This document shows, one piece after another, positions 13,085 through 15,491 of a DNA stretch of 15,491 nucleotides. Both the position numbers and the translations under genes were made by a program. Source of the stretch: JAIVJN01 sp036732565. Its GTDB lineage: Bacteria > Acidobacteriota > Vicinamibacteria > Vicinamibacterales > UBA2999. The notes under the pieces were generated by a model, which searched no databases, had not been told where the DNA came from, and was given only the letters and a program-made list of their open reading frames with translations. Numbering within the stretch: the first letter of the stretch is position 1; each line of letters opens with the position of its first letter. The stretch is taken from NCBI GenBank assembly GCA_036732565.1, contig DAINCF010000122.1, forward strand, positions 1 through 15,491, in the 5' to 3' direction.

Positions 13085-15265
13085 TCACCGCGCCAGCACG
13101 GCGGGACCGATCGGCAGGCTCCGAACACGAATGCCCGTCGCGCTGTACACAGCGTTGGCGATCGCCGCGGCCGTGCCGACGGTACCGCTCATCCCGAGGC
13201 CCTTGACTCCGCTCGGCACGTGGTCGTCGCGCTCCTCCACCAACAGCACCTGAATCTCTGGCACATCGGCGTGCGACGCGAGCAGGTAGTCACTGAGGTT
13301 GCGATTGCTCACCAATCCGGATGCGTGGTCGAACTGGACCTTCTCGTGCAGGGCCATGCCGATACCGAAGACCATGCCGCCGACGAGCTGGCTGCGTGCC
13401 AGCCGGTCGTTCATGATGCGGCCCGCCGCGTACGCCCCGACGAGGCGCGTGACGGAGACCTGACGGAGGTCTTCGTCGACCTCGACTTCGGCGAAACAGG
13501 CACCAAACGTCATCACCGAAGTCGACGCGACCTCCGTCCCATGACTACGCCCGTGCCCGTCGACGGACGACAGGCCGAGACGTCCGAGGAGTGCCGGCGC
13601 GAGCTCCCGCTGTCTGCCATCGGCATGTAATGTCAGATCGGATCCAATCGCGACGTCCGATGCAGACGCTCCGAACAGCGGTGACGCTGGGTCGTTCACG
13701 GCCAGGTCGGCCAGCCGTGCCTTCAGGTCGGCTCCAGCCGCCTCGACGGCCGGCACGATGCTCGCCGTTGACATGGCACCAGCGGCCATCGGCGACTCGG
13801 GCAGAGTCGAGTCGCCGTGTCGAACGACCACCGAAGACAATGGGACTCGCAGGCTGTCGGCGACTGCCTGCGCCATGACCGTCGTAATGCCAGTCCCGAT
13901 TTCCTGCGTGCCGCACAGGACCTCGACGGTCCCGGTGCCGAGGAGCCGAACGATCGCCGAGGCCGGCGCACGAAAGCCAGGATAGTACGAACCGGCCATG
14001 CCCTTGCCGATGCGCACGCGCCCGTGGCGTGTGGCGTCAACCGACGGACGGTTCGCCCACCCGAAGGCACGCGCGCCGGCACGAAGACACTCGCCGAAGC
14101 TGTTGCTCGACCAGGGCCGGTCGGCGTACGCGTCGCGATCCGCGATGTTCATCAACCGGAGCTCAAGCGGGTCGATGCCGAGGCGCTCCGCCAACTCGTC
14201 GAGCGCGCATTCCAACGCGAAGCTCCCGGGCGCCTCGCCCGGACCCCGCATCGGCAGGGGCTGTGGCGAATCGGTCACAACCACCCGATGCCGCACCCTC
14301 ACGTCCGCACAGCCATAGATGCTCCGTGAGGGAAACCCCGTCGACTCGCTGTACTTCCTGACTCGACCGGTCTCGGAGACGATGTCGTGAGCCAGCGCGA
14401 CGAAGCGACCGTCGGCCTGGGCAGCGATGTCCACGGACTGGACGCTCTGCTGACGATTGCCGACCGTGGTGAACATGTCCTCGCGCGTCAACTCGAGTCG
14501 CACGGCCCGGCCGAAGTGCTTCGCGGCGGAGACGGCGAGGAGCAAGCACGGCCACCACGCCGATCCCTTCGCGCAGAATCCCCCACCTTGGAGGGGGCTA
14601 TGCACGGTCACGACGGAGGCCGGCAGTGCAAGGGCCGCGGCGATCACGTCTCGGGCCGCGAACACGCCGGACGTCGATGTGCGCACGACCACACGTCCCT
14701 CTACCCACTCCACGGTGGCCACGTGCGGCTCGATCGGATTGTGCACGTGCGTCGGGGTCGCATAGGTCGCCGACACCCGAACGACATCCGCGCGGCTCAT
14801 CGCCGCCTCGGGGTCGCCTCGCACGTACGAAGGCGATTGCTCGAGGATGTCGTCGGGCGAAACGGCTTTCCCCGCGTCCAGGTCATCGGCGGCGGCTACC
14901 AGCGGCACCGGCTCGAGGTCTAGACGTACGAGGGCCGCGCCCCGCCGCGCGGCCGATCGGCTCGTGGCCGCGACAACGGCCACCGGCTGACCGGCATGCA
15001 GGACCGTCGCATCGTGCAGCAACCGGTGATGCCCGGTTTCGGCCAGGCGCGGCGCGTTTTCGTGGGTCATCACCCCGACCACACGTGTATCGGTCAGGGC
15101 GTCCGAGGCGTCGACGCGGCGTACGCGGACGGCAGCCCTTGGCGTCAGAACCAACGCCAAGTGGAGCACGTCGGCATCGTCACGGTCCGCCGCGTAGATC
15201 GCGTGCCCGGCCACCTTGTCCCACGCGTCTCGTCTCACGACTGGAGCCACATCGTTCACGCTCAT
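13085..15265 (-). CDS. Xanthine dehydrogenase/aldehyde oxidase-family molybdopterin-binding subunit, catalytic Glu replaced by Met
   Basis: The protein has 726 residues, the usual length of the large subunit of three-subunit molybdenum hydroxylases (CoxL/XdhA/PaoC type), which oxidise aldehydes, purines or similar compounds. Domain order: the Ald_Xan_dh_C-like 'hammerhead' domain at about 10-125, then two molybdopterin-binding domains. Cofactor motifs: QGGGFCAKG (226-234; the usual GGGFG has Cys here), LPMRGPGEAPGSFALE (337-352) with Arg340, GTQEIGTG (452-459) and AAGAMST (494-500), a changed form of the common GGS..T loop. Near the end, where the family has KGLGE(I/L)G with the catalytic Glu, this protein reads KGLGMSG, with Met692 (codon complement of 13190-13192). 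The start ATG at 15263-15265 overlaps the FAD-subunit stop (ATGA). No membrane segment or Tat signal is visible, so it is probably cytoplasmic unless carried by a partner. The 2Fe-2S subunit is not in the window. Confidence 0.93.
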   Translation of the reverse strand: MSVNDVAPVVRRDAWDKVAGHAIYAADRDDADVLHLALVLTPRAAVRVRRVDASDALTDTRVVGVMTHENAPRLAETGHHRLLHDATVLHAGQPVAVVAATSRSAARRGAALVRLDLEPVPLVAAADDLDAGKAVSPDDILEQSPSYVRGDPEAAMSRADVVRVSATYATPTHVHNPIEPHVATVEWVEGRVVVRTSTSGVFAARDVIAAALALPASVVTVHSPLQGGGFCAKGSAWWPCLLLAVSAAKHFGRAVRLELTREDMFTTVGNRQQSVQSVDIAAQADGRFVALAHDIVSETGRVRKYSESTGFPSRSIYGCADVRVRHRVVVTDSPQPLPMRGPGEAPGSFALECALDELAERLGIDPLELRLMNIADRDAYADRPWSSNSFGECLRAGARAFGWANRPSVDATRHGRVRIGKGMAGSYYPGFRAPASAIVRLLGTGTVEVLCGTQEIGTGITTVMAQAVADSLRVPLSSVVVRHGDSTLPESPMAAGAMSTASIVPAVEAAGADLKARLADLAVNDPASPLFGASASDVAIGSDLTLHADGRQRELAPALLGRLGLSSVDGHGRSHGTEVASTSVMTFGACFAEVEVDEDLRQVSVTRLVGAYAAGRIMNDRLARSQLVGGMVFGIGMALHEKVQFDHASGLVSNRNLSDYLLASHADVPEIQVLLVEERDDHVPSGVKGLGMSGTVGTAAAIANAVYSATGIRVRSLPIGPAVLAR

Positions 15266-15491
15266 CGCCCGTCCTCGGCAAGCGCCGCGGCTCGAATGAC
15301 CGCGCCAAGGGCCAGCTCGATCTTGAACGCATTCGTCGCGTTCGTCTTGGCGCCCGCCATCTCGCGTTCGATCGCGTCGGCCACACGCACCCGGTCGCGG
15401 GCACCAGCGGACAACGCGCGCGCCACCATCGGCGCGCGCCACGGCTTGGCCGCCACCCCACCGAGCGCCACTGACCATCTCGCCCCCGACC
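15262..15491 (-). CDS. FAD-binding subunit of the molybdenum hydroxylase, C-terminal end (truncated by window)
   Basis: Only the last 75 residues are present; the gene continues past the window edge. The visible part (WSVALGGVAAKPWRAPMVA, then KTNATNAFKIELALGAVIRAA) matches the end of the CO-dehydrogenase flavoprotein C-terminal domain. In these enzymes the FAD subunit passes electrons from the Fe-S clusters to the acceptor. Its TGA shares bases with the ATG of the Mo subunit (15262-15265), so the two are translationally coupled. The FAD-binding domain itself lies outside the window and cannot be judged. Confidence 0.88.
   Translation of the reverse strand, partial: SGARWSVALGGVAAKPWRAPMVARALSAGARDRVRVADAIEREMAGAKTNATNAFKIELALGAVIRAAALAEDGR

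Noticed and set aside
13006..13206. 66-residue frame beginning in the inverted repeat
   Set aside because: Its first part is the repeat palindrome and the rest lies opposite the molybdenum subunit; not a gene.
13817..15474. Long plus-strand frames opposite the molybdenum subunit
   Set aside because: The minus-strand protein shows full conserved motifs, while the plus-strand frames are low-complexity Arg/Pro/Gly sequence.
1..15491. CRISPR array, toxin-antitoxin pair or retron
   Set aside because: No regularly spaced repeats and no cas-like, toxin-antitoxin or reverse transcriptase genes are visible; the repeats present are tRNA pieces and palindromes.

Overview
GC-rich bacterial chromosome segment, carrying one tRNA gene and no rRNA. 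The best guess for the host is an Acidobacteriota (Vicinamibacterales-like) genome. That rests on the overlapping pair of a TIGR02999-type ECF sigma factor and a large Ser/Thr kinase with a TPR tail, on the GT-C-like membrane protein, and on a palindromic dispersed repeat with the core GCAGGCCT..AGGCCTGC. It is an inference, not an identification.

Layout. (1) 1-2227 (+): the 3' part of a type-II (Ca2+-type) P-type ATPase, joined by an ATGA overlap to a tandem-domain universal stress protein. (2) 2355-2765 (-): a small helical orphan protein with a strong ribosome binding site. (3) 3065-3694 (+): an XRE-type helix-turn-helix joined to a DUF4177-like domain, with a doubtful start, an internal start and a doubtful tail. 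(4) 3525-6508: what looks like a decayed, tRNA-targeted genomic island. A tRNA-Ser(GGA) gene (6489-6578, - strand) has a degenerate tyrosine recombinase next to its 3' end. An 18-bp copy of that 3' end lies 2.97 kb away, and one polytopic GT-C-like membrane protein lies between. (5) 6805-8332 (-): an ArsR/SdpR-type repressor with promoter and palindromic operator, an intact AHSA1/SRPBCC protein, and the degraded remnant of a second AHSA1 protein. (6) 8390-11999 (-): ECF sigma factor and Ser/Thr kinase-TPR receptor, overlapping by 11 nt and divergent from (7) a secreted lipocalin-like protein (12105-12635, +). (8) 12636-13084: no gene, but a 5'-half fragment of the same tRNA-Ser and a 135-bp hairpin-forming inverted-repeat element. 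(9) 13085-15491 (-): the molybdopterin subunit of a xanthine dehydrogenase/aldehyde oxidase-family enzyme, preceded by the 3' end of its FAD subunit.

Most genes fall into small functional pairs: ion pump with stress protein, repressor with SRPBCC protein, sigma factor with kinase, and FAD with Mo subunit. The least ordinary observations are the tRNA-Ser fragments on both sides of the intact gene with a decayed integrase, the replacement of the expected catalytic Glu by Met in the molybdenum hydroxylase, the shortened kinase C-lobe, and the inverted-repeat element. I found no clear candidate for a wholly new multi-gene system.
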